Source: Harmothoe impar
Lineage: Eukaryota > Annelida > Polychaeta > Phyllodocida > Polynoidae
Assembly: GCA_947462335.1 (NCBI GenBank)
Contig: OX381720.1
Location: 43,259,152-43,323,151, forward strand
Reading direction: 5' to 3'
DNA length: 64,000 nucleotides
This document shows, piece by piece, positions 50,701 to 61,600 of the stretch. A program made the translations under genes and the position numbers. The notes under the pieces are model-generated. The model was not told where the DNA came from, ran no database searches, and saw only the letters and a program-made list of their open reading frames with translations. Position 1 is the first letter of the stretch, and each line of letters opens with the position of its first letter.

Positions 50701-53700
50701 TACATCTAGTCTTGGCATGGATTTGAACTTATGACCCCTGGATTGATTGGCCAGTGTCCTAACCACTCCCCCAATGTGGACAGCTGACATTAGGAATATT
50801 CAACTACCAATGATTCAAAATTATGATCCCTAAAATTGTCTATTTTTGGACAGGCCAGGAACCAGCTTCAGTTATAGGTCTCACAGAGGAGAATCACTGC
50901 ATCTCGCTAGTGCGGAATAGGCCTACCTATACAAAACAGTCATAGCCCTACGTGGCAATGAAAGATCCTCCAGCTCTGAATAAGATTATACAAAAATCTT
51001 AAAATTAAGACTGTGAGATTATCAAAACTATAGGAAATATGGTTATGCAGAAAATAATGTCCACGCTGCCCGGTGAGTTCTCTCCCACAAGCCTGCAATT
51101 CAGGAAAATATGAATGTAAATATGTATTAAAGTGAATAAAGAATAAAATGATTCTGTGAATGCTAAACGTTAACTATACCATAGATGCTTATCATGTCAG
51201 CTGCAGATGAACAGGCCTGGTCAAACTGTGTCTGTGTCTGGGTGACGACATCGTAGTTGATGTCGTACAGGGCACACCAGCTGAAGAAGCACTGATTAGT
51301 CCCAGTGGTCATGTTGCCACCCAGGGCAGTGGTACAGGTGTGGTAGGGGTTCTTGGTGATGCTATAAGCTACCTGGGGCATGTAGATGACACCACCCAGA
51401 CCCGCGCATGTTGTAGCACTGGTAAAGGGGACAAAGAACCTGTAAGCTAAAGACAAAAGTAAACAAAATGTGGAACATTGATATGATCTACAGAATGACA
51501 TGGTGCACAAAGAGCAAAATTGATATTGTTATCCTAATGATCGAAATTGACCATTTCCCCTTTGAACCTATAGAACAATGCTGATTCGTCACATCAGTGC
51601 CAATATTTGTCTTTTTACGTGTCCGGGCTACATTGTCCTATTGTGACAACCATTTGCAAATGGGAAAACACTTTAAAGATAACATGTCCCTAAAAGAAGA
51701 CATTTGTCGTCATGATGCACCCATGCAACCCCGGTAATTCACTTCAGGAGTATCTCAGCCCCATAGGGTCGACATGATGTTTGAATGCAGCCCTCGTGAG
51801 TTACTCAGCACGGCTGCATTCATGCATGATGACGACCAAGGGCTTGATGCATTAAGGCATTAATCAAGTGTGCCGTCCTTAAATGGTTAACTATGTAGGA
51901 TCGGCATGTTGTTTGAATACTGCACTGGTAGTGGTAAGTAACCCGCCAGGGCTGCATTCATACATCTTGATGATAAAGGCCATATAGAGAGTTAAAGAGT
52001 GGGATACAATAGGAATAAGTTCAGTTTGCTTACAACAGTCAAGTTCATCTGATCCATCATCACAGTCTGTTACGCCATCACATCTCTGCCAGGCATTGTA
52101 GGGTGGGTCGCGTACACAGCTGTACACACCTGGTCACCAATGTAAGAACATAATGCATTGATACATCAGCATTATTGAATTGGGGCTACTGGGTCTGTTG
52201 TGTGACATAGTTTCACTGTGGGTCGCTAATATGGTTTAATGGATGCCAGCAATTATATACTATATTATACGTTTATTAACCACAACACCTTGTAGCAATT
52301 ATCATCTTTAACATAACGCTTTGTTTCTGGGTAAAGTGAATGGAACCTATTTACCTGAATTCTCAAATGCCGATCGCAAATGAGCAAATGAGAATCTCTA
52401 TTCTGAAGATAGGATCTGACTTGACTAACAAAGGTATAATGCAGACATTTATGTGTGAAAGTGATCACAAGATGTAAGATTCTATAAGAGTAGGCATGCT
52501 GAGCCCTACCTGTTTGTTGTGAGCTTACTGCTGGGTGTGTTCCTGTTCCTTGTCCTTGGGGAGTTGACATTGTCGCTGTATCTATAATGTTCATACAAGA
52601 ACAGCTAACGCTCACATTGTAGGATCAAGGATACCTTATCATGGATTATTATCCCTGTTTGCCAGGAATCGGGCCAGAATCAGCTGAGGATTGCCTACGC
52701 TACGCGATGGGGTTTTAAATGAATCAATAGTAAATTGCCATAAATCAAAAACATGATATTGATAATGACCCTTACTAAACATACACATTGCATTTATTTA
52801 AGATAGTAGGCCACTATTCACTGGTACACTGGCTTATTCTGTGTGCCAGTCTGATCAAATGTGATGCATATACTATTGTAAAATTAACGCTTTGTGTTCT
52901 CTGGTATCTCCTATTACACTGTACAACAAATTTTCAAAAATTGAAAAAAACCGGGACCAGACTCAATTATACTTATGTATTTTGACCTGGGGAATTCAAA
53001 AATAGCACTCAAAATTGTGTGGTAAGTCTCAGTTTTCAGATTTTCACATGGTCTTATTTGTATACCCGGTTAGAGCTTATATATACACTATTTGATCAAA
53101 AAGTAGGAAAATGCTTCTTTTCATGTAAAACTTTTTTTTAACTAGTTACATTATTAATATATTACTGATCTGTTACAGAAATAAATATTCTTTGTGAATA
53201 AATAGGTCCAAAATAACACTTTGAAACATATAACTAGTGCTTAAAAAGGTCGCTTTGTCTTCCTATTGTATTCCCCATCAGGACCACCTCTGACCATATT
53301 CCAGCCATGTACCTGGCTAATGTTTCATGTAAATTTAGGTTTTATGGTCAAATATCCTTATACAAGGATACCTTTTAGTAGAAAATCGGTTTTAAAAGGA
53401 ATTTGCAAGGCCTGTTTTGAGGTTTGCGATATTGATGACATTTCCAATATTCTAGAGCCAATATCCAATATTTTGTCTGTGTCAATGGCTACCATGGCAA
53501 ACAGAAACTGGCCTTTGTACCATTTTTGTCTAAAAACACCATTATAGATATAGAATTTTAATACTAAAGATGTAACACCAATGATCTATCATTGTATTCT
53601 GCATAAAGGGTTATCCAAGCAATTTTTTGTCTATTTATTACTCTTTTTGGGATTCTGGCACCGGTGGGGGCTAAAAACAGTAATAATAGCTTCCTTGAAG

Positions 53701-56269
53701 GTACCTCTTGTCAGAACGGGTCACAATCCTGATCTTAGTAGCTTTAAAAAATGTTATATCGCTTTAGAATGAATTTATATATTTTATGATATTTTTTCAA
53801 TTAATATCGGTAAAATATCACTAATTTAGCTTCAAAACAGTGTAGAATCCTGTTTTTTATTGTATGTTACCACTAGATGTGCTTCAGAGTCATGTTATCT
53901 CTGCCAGGCAAACAAAATTGACAATTTTTTATGAATGCTGTCCCTGCTGTATATTGGTCGGACCATATATTCAGTAGTAGACCGACAAATAATCATGGTT
54001 GGAATATCTTGAAACTGAGACTTATGAGGCATTTTTTACCATCATTTCTGGATTCAGTGACCTCAAATTAGTCTAGTCAGGTAGGTCTGCCCCCGGTTTT
54101 TTTTTCGTCGTTGCACAGTGTTATCTAACATCTACCTAGATTCTCAAAATAGTTAAAAGCTCACTGTTTCTGTAAAAGACATATTTTCCAATGACCATCG
54201 AGCTGGTTGCCACCACTCCGCTTGCACCGCTTGCACCACTTGCACCGCTTGCACCGCTTGCACCGCTTGCACCGCTGCCAACGCTGCCAACGCTGCCACC
54301 ACTGGCACCAGTTGCACCGTTTGTACTGCTTCCACCACTTTCATTGAGTGTCTCGTCTCCGCTTATTACACCATTTGAACCAGGATCATCATTTGTCCCT
54401 GTGTCTATGATATACAGCTTACAGGTTACTGTACTAATGATAAACTCGAACCCCACACAGGAGGGATGGCAGTAGTTGACACACATGTCCAGCAATAACC
54501 CATCATAAGTCTCAGTTCTTGTGTAGTGTACATCAGTCCCTGGCTGTAGCAGTGCAAAACCTGAGAAGCCTGCAAAGCATATCGTTCATAAGGAACAAAT
54601 TAGTCGTTTGACATTATAGAGAGGTAAGGGGGCTTGATGAAACTTCCAATGGATTCAAGATTCAAGATGGCTTTATCGACTAATGTAAGGATACATTTAT
54701 GTCAGGACCGAGTTTGCATTGATGGCATTATACACAGTTTTTATATAGGAATATATACAGTTGATGGCTCCCGGCCTGTTTGATGATATACAATATGGTT
54801 CTACAGTTAATATTTGTGAGACCTTTCTGTTGTCCCGATGCATGTCAGATGCAGTGGCAAACTTGATATCTTTTTCTTCAAAGCTTTTGCAGGCACTTTG
54901 AATTTCCAGCCGATTACAATATAGTACCACATGCTTAATATTTTGCGTAATGTTACAGTGTGTGCACATATTATTCAATGGTTTTTTCCTCTATAGCTTC
55001 TTGATCAGCTGTCCTGAGTTAGAATCTATGCGCCGTTTTGTAATAATACAGCTCATATAGGGGGAGTGTGTGTGACTTAGATAGTCGCGCTCCCTGTTTG
55101 GATACTTAAAATCGTTTTGACAAGTTTTAAGAATATCACACTTTCCAATATGAATATCAGAGAACCTCCTCTTAATGAGGGATTTGAGTGAGTTCTTAGA
55201 CCAAGTGTATGGATCAAGCCAGATATTTTTACAGCCAATTTCACATAAGAGATACTGTATGTCTTTCAGCCAGTGGTGATCCTCCCTCTTCATAGTGGAG
55301 ATATATGTATACACTGTATATAATGACATTACTTTAAATGATATTCGAGCCACTGTGTGCCCAAACATTTATAGTAAACATTTATGGTAAATAGTTCTCT
55401 TCTAAGATGGGAATTTGAATCAGAGTATTAAAAGAACATAATTATAAACAATGTGAAATTTGTTTTTTCCCCTGCCAATTGGGGCTAGATTTCAGCCCAG
55501 CCATCAGTCCAATAGGAAACCCAACTTTGTTTTGCCCAACTTCCAACAGCCAACCTGAGCTAAAACCGCTTGTTACTATAGTTGACCCATCCAGTGGGGG
55601 GGGGGGGGGGGGGGGGGGGCAATTCACCCTTTTTGAATATGCCCACTCACCTGTGTATAAGTAGAGGTCTGGATCAGTCGCACGGTTTTCCACTGTGATT
55701 GTTTCAGATACTTGGAAATGGACAAATTCTTTACATTCTCCAGAGTTGTAGGTAAAGGCCAAACACGGGTAATCGTCAGCCTTGTACGACGCGACACAGC
55801 TTGCTGCACAGTCAGAGATGGCTTGTACCGTTGTGTTCTTATTGATTCCCAATGCAGAGATTTGGTTATACTCAGCCTCTTTGGTAAAGTCTTGAAATGG
55901 GAGTAAACACAATTTATATAAAATGATTGTCTTATCTATGCGTAGTAGCTAACTGGATGTCTGCCTCTGATTGTCACATATTTTAGTGTGTTTTATGTGT
56001 TTCCCTTTAATAAACATTTTATAAATTTCATCAGGAATGGTTTTGAGAAATGCATATTTCAATCATGTTATTTTTTCAAAGCTGTGTGGTGTATCTATAT
56101 GATATGAATGATAAAGGGCAATTGAGTGCGAAACACTGGTGACATAATGTACACTATTACTGCTTTAATGCAATATATAAGTAAACTTACTATTCATGTT
56201 GTCCCCTGAGAGGCTGAATGTAACTCCAGCAATGGCTGTGAGGATCCATATAACAGTGAAGAGCGCCAT
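35786..56269 (-). CDS. Gene A: mosaic PAN/LDLa/Cys-rich/mucin/sushi extracellular protein, 20 exons
   Basis: Exons 5' to 3': 56191-56269, 55651-55890, 54165-54560, 52510-52575, 52034-52129, 51180-51446, 49496-49762, 49111-49191, 45050-45373, 44052-44537, 42757-43806, 42021-42206, 41538-41726, 41153-41341, 40499-40690, 39535-39717, 38916-39104, 37021-37206, 36313-36474, 35786-35967. All introns are GT-AG and phase 1; total 5010 nt, 1669 aa. Residues 1-20 are a signal peptide; 27-106 and 107-160 PAN/apple-like; about 175-220 Gly-Ala-Ser repeats; 261-292 LDLa (CDGVTDCDDGSDELDC); 293-767 Cys-rich LGG modules; 770-1045 mucin; 1050-1609 nine sushi modules; 1610-1669 a hydrophobic C-terminus ending FSAAA, either a membrane helix or a GPI signal. 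Inferred: a mucin-like cell-surface adhesion or recognition protein. Least certain are the small exons 52510-52575 and 49111-49191; further small exons could be missed. Confidence 0.8.
36470..36645. repeat. Intronic minisatellite containing the sushi 9 splice acceptor (gene A)
   Basis: Four to five degenerate units of about 40-45 bp around cacagctgtaagataagtac, of which the first overlaps the working acceptor CTTACAG|CTG (exon starts 36474). Later units keep minus-strand CTTACAGCTGTGA almost unchanged, so each looks like a decoy 3' splice site. Confidence 0.7.
39780..40170. repeat. Purine-rich intronic tract of gene A
   Basis: Strong + strand G/A bias with loosely repeated gggagg-agg-aa and agagagag words, between sushi 6 and sushi 5 exons. 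A shorter related tract lies in the same intron of gene B (about 30960-31075). Confidence 0.55.
42757..43806 (-). other. Gene A exon 11: Thr/Ser/Pro mucin repeat plus sushi 1
   Basis: 350 codons. About residues 20-225 of the exon are 7-residue repeats with consensus (S/T)TPFT(A/G)(Q/A) coded by 21-bp units, with about 30 imperfect copies; then a Pro/Thr stretch, then a sushi module with LCPEL, VVCAPGYW, LMCTSAGEWSG and MPQCQ. Dense O-glycosylation is expected. Unit copy number is likely to vary between individuals. In gene B nearly all of the array is gone. Confidence 0.85.
44650..44995. mobile_element. TIR element with ends TTTAAGGGCCGCATAGTGC
   Basis: Left arm tttaagggccgcatagtgc (about 44658) is the reverse complement of gcactatgcggcccttaaa (to about 44989). 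Nested near the left end is a near-perfect palindrome (44690-44812) built on aaaactaccctcacctgagg and the inverse. The interior shares gtcatgatgcac-aatgcag with MITE family 1. It lies in the gene A intron between the exons ending 45050 and starting 44537. Confidence 0.8.
46430..47577. mobile_element. About 1.15-kb TIR element, ends AGGGG(T/C)GATCCATT-AGTATGTCACGC
   Basis: Left terminus ttaaggggtgatccattta (46433) is matched inversely by ttaatggatcgcccctaag (to about 47577). Subterminal gtcacactttgtcacac-ttt words near C-runs are also inverted. The interior carries a degenerate tandem array (47040-47230) of about 30 bp units containing TGACCCTTGGTGA and GGTGAAAA. No transposase is seen, so it is non-autonomous. 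Confidence 0.75.
47779..48782. mobile_element. About 1-kb TIR element with TTGGCCCA word clusters
   Basis: Left end cccaggtagcaagggtatattgggcc pairs with the inverse of ggcccaatgtacttatgtt-acctggg at the right. Both ends carry many TTGGCCCA / TGGGCCAA half-palindromes (47790-48080 and 48610-48770). The open frames here arise from these repeats and are not a gene. Confidence 0.75.
50215..50940. mobile_element. Inverted pair of tRNA-like (SINE-like) units
   Basis: Arms 50215-50545 and about 50700-50940 are inverted copies, sharing attccgca-tagcgag, agctgaagctggttcctg, cctaatgtc and ggggagtggttaggac. In each arm an A-box-like AGTGGTTAGGAC is followed about 33 bp later by a B-box-like GAGTTCAAATCC, as in tRNA genes. 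No acceptor stem or intact tRNA fold was found. Two SINE copies in opposite orientation, or one foldback element, would explain this. Confidence 0.65.
51680..52000. mobile_element. MITE family 1 copies in gene A intron
   Basis: Contains ttgtcgtcatgatgcaccca, gtcgacatgatgtttgaatg, ggctgcattcatgcatgatg and ccgtccttaaatggttaa, followed by a second partial copy (tcggcatgttgtttgaata...ggctgcattcatacatc). It matches 2900-3135 and 58797-59022. Confidence 0.6.
52034..52129 (-). other. Gene A exon 5: LDL-receptor class A module
   Basis: The 32-residue exon has C-x11-C-D-G-V-T-D-C-D-D-G-S-D-E-L-D-C, the calcium-binding half of an LDLa repeat with the DCxDGSDE box intact. The usual first two cysteines are reduced to one in this exon, so the module is short. 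The phase-1 borders fit a shuffled module. Confidence 0.8.
52985..54050. mobile_element. About 1-kb element with imperfect 45-50 bp TIRs
   Basis: taagtctcagttttcagatt at about 53031 is inverted as gaatatcttgaaactgagacttat at about 54002; flanking catgg-t-ttatttgt words also pair. No gene in between, only AT-rich DNA. It lies in the intron between gene A exons 54165-54560 and 52510-52575. Confidence 0.5.
54697..55368 (-). mobile_element. Fragment of a non-LTR retrotransposon reverse transcriptase C-terminus
   Basis: One minus-strand frame, interrupted by a TAG at about 54990, has a C-x2-C-x8-H-x5-C motif (CTHCNITQNIKHVVLYC) typical of the zinc-knuckle-like tail of LINE ORF2 proteins, after a basic region with KSLIKRRFSD. 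No polymerase core is left. It is a dead 5'-truncated remnant in the first long intron of gene A. Confidence 0.5.
55596..55619. repeat. 24-bp poly(G) run
   Basis: Uninterrupted G on the + strand, 30 bp past the donor of gene A exon 2 on the transcribed strand, where it reads as poly(C). The exact length is prone to sequencing error. Confidence 0.9.
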
Positions 56270-56374
56270 CTTATCTGTGGGCACCATGTATGCTTTATGT
56301 ATCTTCTTATGACATGAAATAAATCTACCAATGACCTTTTCCGACACCTTTCACAGTTAAATGGGGGTGGATGG

Positions 56375-56578
56375 CTAAATTCGACACGGCGACATGACCA
56401 TTTCTTAAAATCGACATGCGACATGGAGCTTAGTGACATGCGACATGAGGTTTGAAAAGATAGTGACAGGGGACATGAGCAATTCTTAAAATCGACATGG
56501 GACATGGTGATTATTAAGCGACATTGACATGCGACATGGCCATTTCTTAAAATCGACATGCGACATGGGGACCCCCCC
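56375..56578 (+). repeat. CGACATG-rich dispersed repeat, copy 2
   Basis: Same order of sub-motifs as 488-686, with a short insertion (gtttgaaaagata) after the third unit. It begins about 105 bp upstream of the gene A start codon, so it probably lies in or next to the promoter or 5' UTR. Confidence 0.75.
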
Positions 56579-58651
56579 ATCTATACCCCCAGTTAAGCTC
56601 CTTCAGGAATAGCCTGTGTTTCACATCATATGAAACCCCTATGTAAAGCACATTTACTGGCAGGATAATTCCGAATTTATCGGAGTGAATGTACAGTATT
56701 ACAGTCCACAATCACCTTGTAGGCCTATGACATGGACCTTTTCCTTGCTGTAGTATCTTAGAAACACCAGGAATACCATAAGAACACAGGTCGACCTGTG
56801 TTATTCCGCACAAGTATTCCGTCAAGTCCCTTCATCCATTAATGTGTCCTACAATATTCCTTAGGACCGGTTAGATGAGGCCCATCCCCATGCTGAGTTT
56901 TCTTCCCTCCACATCAGACTCCAGGCACCAAAGTAATGGGCTTCTGGAAACAGAAAGCCCTACTTAATTCTACTTCCTTATACCACCACCAGGTGGTCTA
57001 TGGGCATGCGCGGTGAGCTGCATTAACTAGCTCTCCGTATAACGTTGCTAACTCGCTAGCGCAAACAAAATCATGTGTATGGTAGGCAATAGTCTGTCTG
57101 AGCGTGTGACATTAGTATACCATATTGTTTTACTAAATTGTAGGGTGTTTACCTGCACCACTCAGGGCCGCGACATTAACGGTCGTACCTGGGCCTCGCC
57201 GTGCTTATTGGCATTATCAACATGCTATATGAAAACTTCGATAAATCAAAGTTATATAATAGTAGCTACCAGCTGAAGGCTGAAGGGTTCCACCCCGTGT
57301 GTAGAAGTATCTCTCACAGTAGAAAGTTCCAGTGGTTCTACCCTCATATTGCCATAGAGATTATAAATTATAAGGCGACCTAGTCAGGATTTTGAGTTAG
57401 ATACATTCTGTGATGCCAAAAATACCCCAAACCAGCCATCGGTCTGAGATATATAACTGGGCATCGATCACTATAGAGAGACAAAGAGACAGAAAACCGT
57501 TGTCCAATAATCACACCAAGTTCCAGCATTAGATAAATATAGTTCCAGCGTATCCAAAATGATTGGCGATGCATAATGTTGTGTAGGTCCTTTTGGATGG
57601 CCGAGTTGCTCACTTTGTACGTAATGACTCAGTAAACGTCCAATTAGCCATGACGCCGTACAATAAGAGAATAACTTGCCATATACCGCACCTTACATAA
57701 TGCAATAGGTGCAAGGGGACCAGTAAATGCTATGGTATGTGGCATTTGGTGGAAATTCCTTTGTTTATTTGAGGCTGCCATAAGTAACATGTTGACTAGC
57801 ACTCTGCCACTTTCAGCAATCTACAGGACCGGACGTGTATATTGAGTAGCTGATCAAACACCATCATTCCTACCAATACCAGAAGCAGGCCCATTAAGCA
57901 GGTGACTGGGAGTGCAGTGATTACCAAGGGTGTTAAAATACAAAGGGGCATCCAAGGACAAATCAATGGCATGCATGCAGACATGGGGACATTTGGTTCT
58001 ACCAGTATAAATCAATATATCATTAATAAAAATGGTGTCCAAATGTTGAATACTTGGGCAGATCAAGTGCATATGGTTAATGGATTTCACTTCTTTTTTT
58101 TAAATGGTGCGAGCGAGCGGTTTCTTTTTTACGAATTCTTTTTTGTCAATGGATTTTTGTAGATGTAAAAGTGGAGCGAGCGACAATTTTTACCCAGCCT
58201 CCAACAAAAGTACCCAGAAAACCCATAACAACAAAAATTAATTGGTTCATCTGAGGTAATCAATGGAAGAAAAAAGGTGAAAGGTGCTTTTCGGGTATCA
58301 CAAAAATACCACAACTGACCTAAGATTAGCCTTAAATGATTCATCCCATGGTAAGGAGACCCAGAAAAACGATATGTGGTACATGATATCAACAGGGCCT
58401 CGTTACAACACGATCTAGATGCACGTCACCGAGCATGCAATAATTAAAACTATGAAACATTAGTAATAAGTGATTTTATGGGAATCTGTTTTATTGCACC
58501 ATTCTTTGAGTCATTTACATCTGACAGATAATTATGTTATATGTACACATTTACTCTAGACTGTCGGCTAATATTCACTGTCCTCTCTCAATCAACGTCT
58601 CTTACAATAGCAGCGTCATCAATGGTAACTAACGTCCAACGTGATACGTCA
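56579..58651. other. 5' flank of gene A, 3' flank of RMND1; no gene
   Basis: Parts (56875-56960, 57820-58000) align with the 5' flank of gene B. No supported exon was found. The interval ends at the RMND1 stop. Confidence 0.5.
58490..58495 (-). terminator. Candidate polyadenylation signal of RMND1
   Basis: Minus-strand AATAAA about 157 bp downstream of the RMND1 stop codon (58652-58654). Confidence 0.5.
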
Positions 58652-61600
58652 TCAGGTATACCGCTCAACCAGGTGCAGGATTTCAAAACCAACCTGAAAG
58701 AAAATGAACAATTTCTTTTTTATCCATTGCATTATCAAGCACGGCACGTAATGTAATAAAACACAAATTTCGCTGGTGTTCATACAGGTTATGGTTTTAA
58801 GGATGGCATGTCGCTAAAAGATAACAGCTATCGTCATAGTGCACCAATGCAGATTGCTGCATTGGTGCGTCATGCCGACCATTCGCGGGTGTCTTAACCA
58901 CGTAGGGTCAGCATTGCGCTTGAAGGCAGCACTGGCGAGTTACTCGACAGGACTCCATTTATGCATCATGGCAACTAAGGGCTTGATGCATTAACGCATT
59001 ATGCCATCGTTAAAAGGTTAAAGAAAGACCATGTGATAATCGACCAGTACACATACAGTACCCTATTAAATTACCATACTAATATTTGTCAGACTTGCTA
59101 GCCCACACTTGCCACACGCTAACACAATGGCCGGCATTTTATTTGCAAAATCTAAGGCTTATGTAAGACCGGATGAAAATTGTCACTGTCGGCTATTATG
59201 ACCCAATAGAAAGCATATTGACCGAATCATAAACGTAATTTAGATTCATGAACTAGTGAAGTAATACAAAAGCTAAATCATTCTATGTTCTTTTACATGA
59301 TTCCGTGTGCAACAATGACTGATTTTTACATCCAACACGATGAGTATGATGACAGGGCCTTACCTCTTCCATGATGGGTATTGTGACAGGGCCTTACCTC
59401 TATCACGATTAGGCAAAAAACAAAATAGGTGTGTTCAGGTAACATGGCCCAAAAAGATAGGGTAGGTAGGTCGATTTTCTTTTCTACCAATTTTTTTAAA
59501 GGATTTTGAGGCTAAATTCCTCCCATTTTCGTATAATTTTCAGTAAAAAAACACAAAAATGCCTTCCAAAAAAATAGGGTCGCTAGGGATATCTGAACAC
59601 AACTTACCTCTATCATGATGAGTATGATGACAGGACCTTACCTCTATCATGATTATTATGATGACAGGGCCTTACCTCTTCCATGATGAGTATGATGACA
59701 GGACCTTACCTCTATCATGATGAGTATGATGACAGGACCTTACCTCTTCCATGATGAGTATGATGACAGAACCTTACCTCTATCATGATTATTATGATGA
59801 CAGGGCCTTACCTCTTCCATGATGAGTATAATGACAGGGCCTTACCTCTATCATGATGAGTATGATGACAGGACCTTACCTCTTCCATGATGAGTATTAT
59901 GACAGGACCTTACCTCTATCATGATGAGGATGATGATCATCCACTCGAGTCGTGTGTGGTGTTTGTCGTTGAGGTGCTCGCGGACCAGCTCCACCAGCTC
60001 GCAGCAGTAGGTGAGCTTCTCGTTCATCACCTTCATGTATTAAAGTACAAAGTCAATATCTATATGTATAATACACATTATTACACTAGGTAATATGTTT
60101 CCCTTTATTTATTTATTGAAAGATCTATATTTAGATACTTGTCAGAAAGGGCTGGTAATTACGCATCATTTAGCTGAGAAGGCTCCTTTTTGACCACATA
60201 TAAGAACATGGGTAAGAAAGAAATAAAACGCTCAGCTTGATGAGCTCTCGCACTACACGGGCATAAAAGCACAATACAGAAGACAATCCCTCCCTTTCTT
60301 GATCTTATAAATTCTAGTATAACCGGTATACCGTAAAACCTCACGGTATAGGCTGCAGCAAGTACGCGAATCAGATTGCTGGTGCAGCGTATAGGATCGG
60401 CCCAGAGCCAGGGTGCGGCTTTTACGAGGGTTTTTTCTACTATGGTAAAGTCACCATAATGAGATCGCTGGTGTGGCTTATAGGATCGGTACAAAGTCTA
60501 GGTGCAGCTAATACGTGAGTTAGGCTTATACGCGAGGTTTTACGGTAGTGCAGAAGGGGATTGAAAGCAAGAAAGGGTTGATTAATTTTGCGGCTTAAAG
60601 AAAAGTATAGTAGTTGATTAATATGCTAATGTGTCTAACCTTGGTGCGGCGTGTGATGTTGAGGTGGCTGCAGGTCTTAGTGTAGAGCTCATCCAGAGCC
60701 GCGCGGTCCCAGTAGAAGTCAGGCGTGTCCAGCAGGTCCGAGCTGACGTTAATCAGGTGTCTGCAGGTGCAGAAAGTACCAGTTTGATTAATATTTATCA
60801 AGTTTAATTGTAAATTCTCTGATTTGAGATCAACTCTGTTGGATATGCACAACCGTGGATATTATAAAAGACCATTTTATAAATGTATCAGTCGTAACAA
60901 ATCATGACAAGGGAAGCTATTGGAGTACATGCATATAAAGGTACTGAATAGTGTTAAGTTATTTCATAGACGTTGTAGCTTTTAAAATACTTAACTCTCT
61001 GAGGTATGTTAGTTTTTCACCTACAATTATGTTGCTTATGACTTAGTGGCCTTTCCATACTTCTATAACTCAAAACCTAGAAAACACTCAAGCCAATAGG
61101 ATCTTCAATATACAATTTGTGAATGTACTGACCTGAGAGTAAAGAGTTCACCCGTCTTCCGGAGAACATCCTCGCGTGACATTTTCAGCTTCTTTCCATC
61201 TTTGAGATCTTGAAGTAGCCATTCTATTGAGTCCACGTAGCGCTCTAGGGATGCCTCCCAGATGGAAAGTTTGACGGAGAGTCCTAACGCGTTGGAGAAT
61301 GTGTACTTCTCTAGCTGCAGACGAGCCGTCTCCTCGGCACTCTCTGTATGTCGCTGTAGCTGGATCTCATCCCCAGCGAGTCGTGATGGCGTGCTATAGG
61401 TAAACAGCAAAAGGTGCTCTACATATGATCAGAAACCAATACGTTTACCGTAAATTCTCGCGTATAAGCCTAACTCGCGTATAAGCCGCATCCCTAACTT
61501 TGACAAATTATATAAGCCGCAGAGGGGGTGTGAATATTGCGATTTTGGTACTGTAGTATACTAATAAAAACTCTCGTATAAGCCGCACCCTATATAGGCA

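Larger units (their letters stand above)
44052..51446 (-). other. Gene A exons 6-10: repeated Cys-rich module of unknown type (LGG module)
   Basis: Five exons (51180-51446, 49496-49762, 49111-49191, 45050-45373, 44052-44537) encode a run of related units. Shared pattern: C-x2/3-LGG-x8/10-C-x4-C. Instances: CTTALGG...CFFSWC, CSLLGG...CTVETC, CAALGG...CDVIWC, CKQLGG...CLVHFC, and weaker C...CEINLC, C...CEASFC and C...CMVDLC. Three units also have a GGCP(A/S)GS or PPAGC element about 20 residues before the LGG half. The first two exons are both exactly 267 bp. I do not recognise this as a named domain. Disulphide-stabilised, N-glycosylated extracellular modules are likely. Confidence 0.65.
54165..55890 (-). 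other. Gene A exons 2-3: two PAN/apple-like modules and a Gly-Ala-Ser repeat
   Basis: Exon 55651-55890 encodes 80 residues with C-AASC, YPCLAFTYNSGEC and a terminal DLYLY, the pattern of PAN/apple modules (helix cysteines, then C-AF-Y---C). Exon 54165-54560 opens with a second, shorter relative (MCVNYCHPSCVGFEF, TVTCKLY). It then runs into a linker with a 9-bp repeat (GGTGCAAGC, coding Gly-Ala-Ser) at about 54216-54290, which makes a flexible tract. PAN modules bind carbohydrate or protein in known proteins; the ligand here is unknown. Confidence 0.7.

Noticed and set aside
53266..53547. A 93-codon plus-strand frame as a gene
   Set aside because: It lies within a 1-kb TIR-like element in an intron of gene A and shows no domain or conserved motif.
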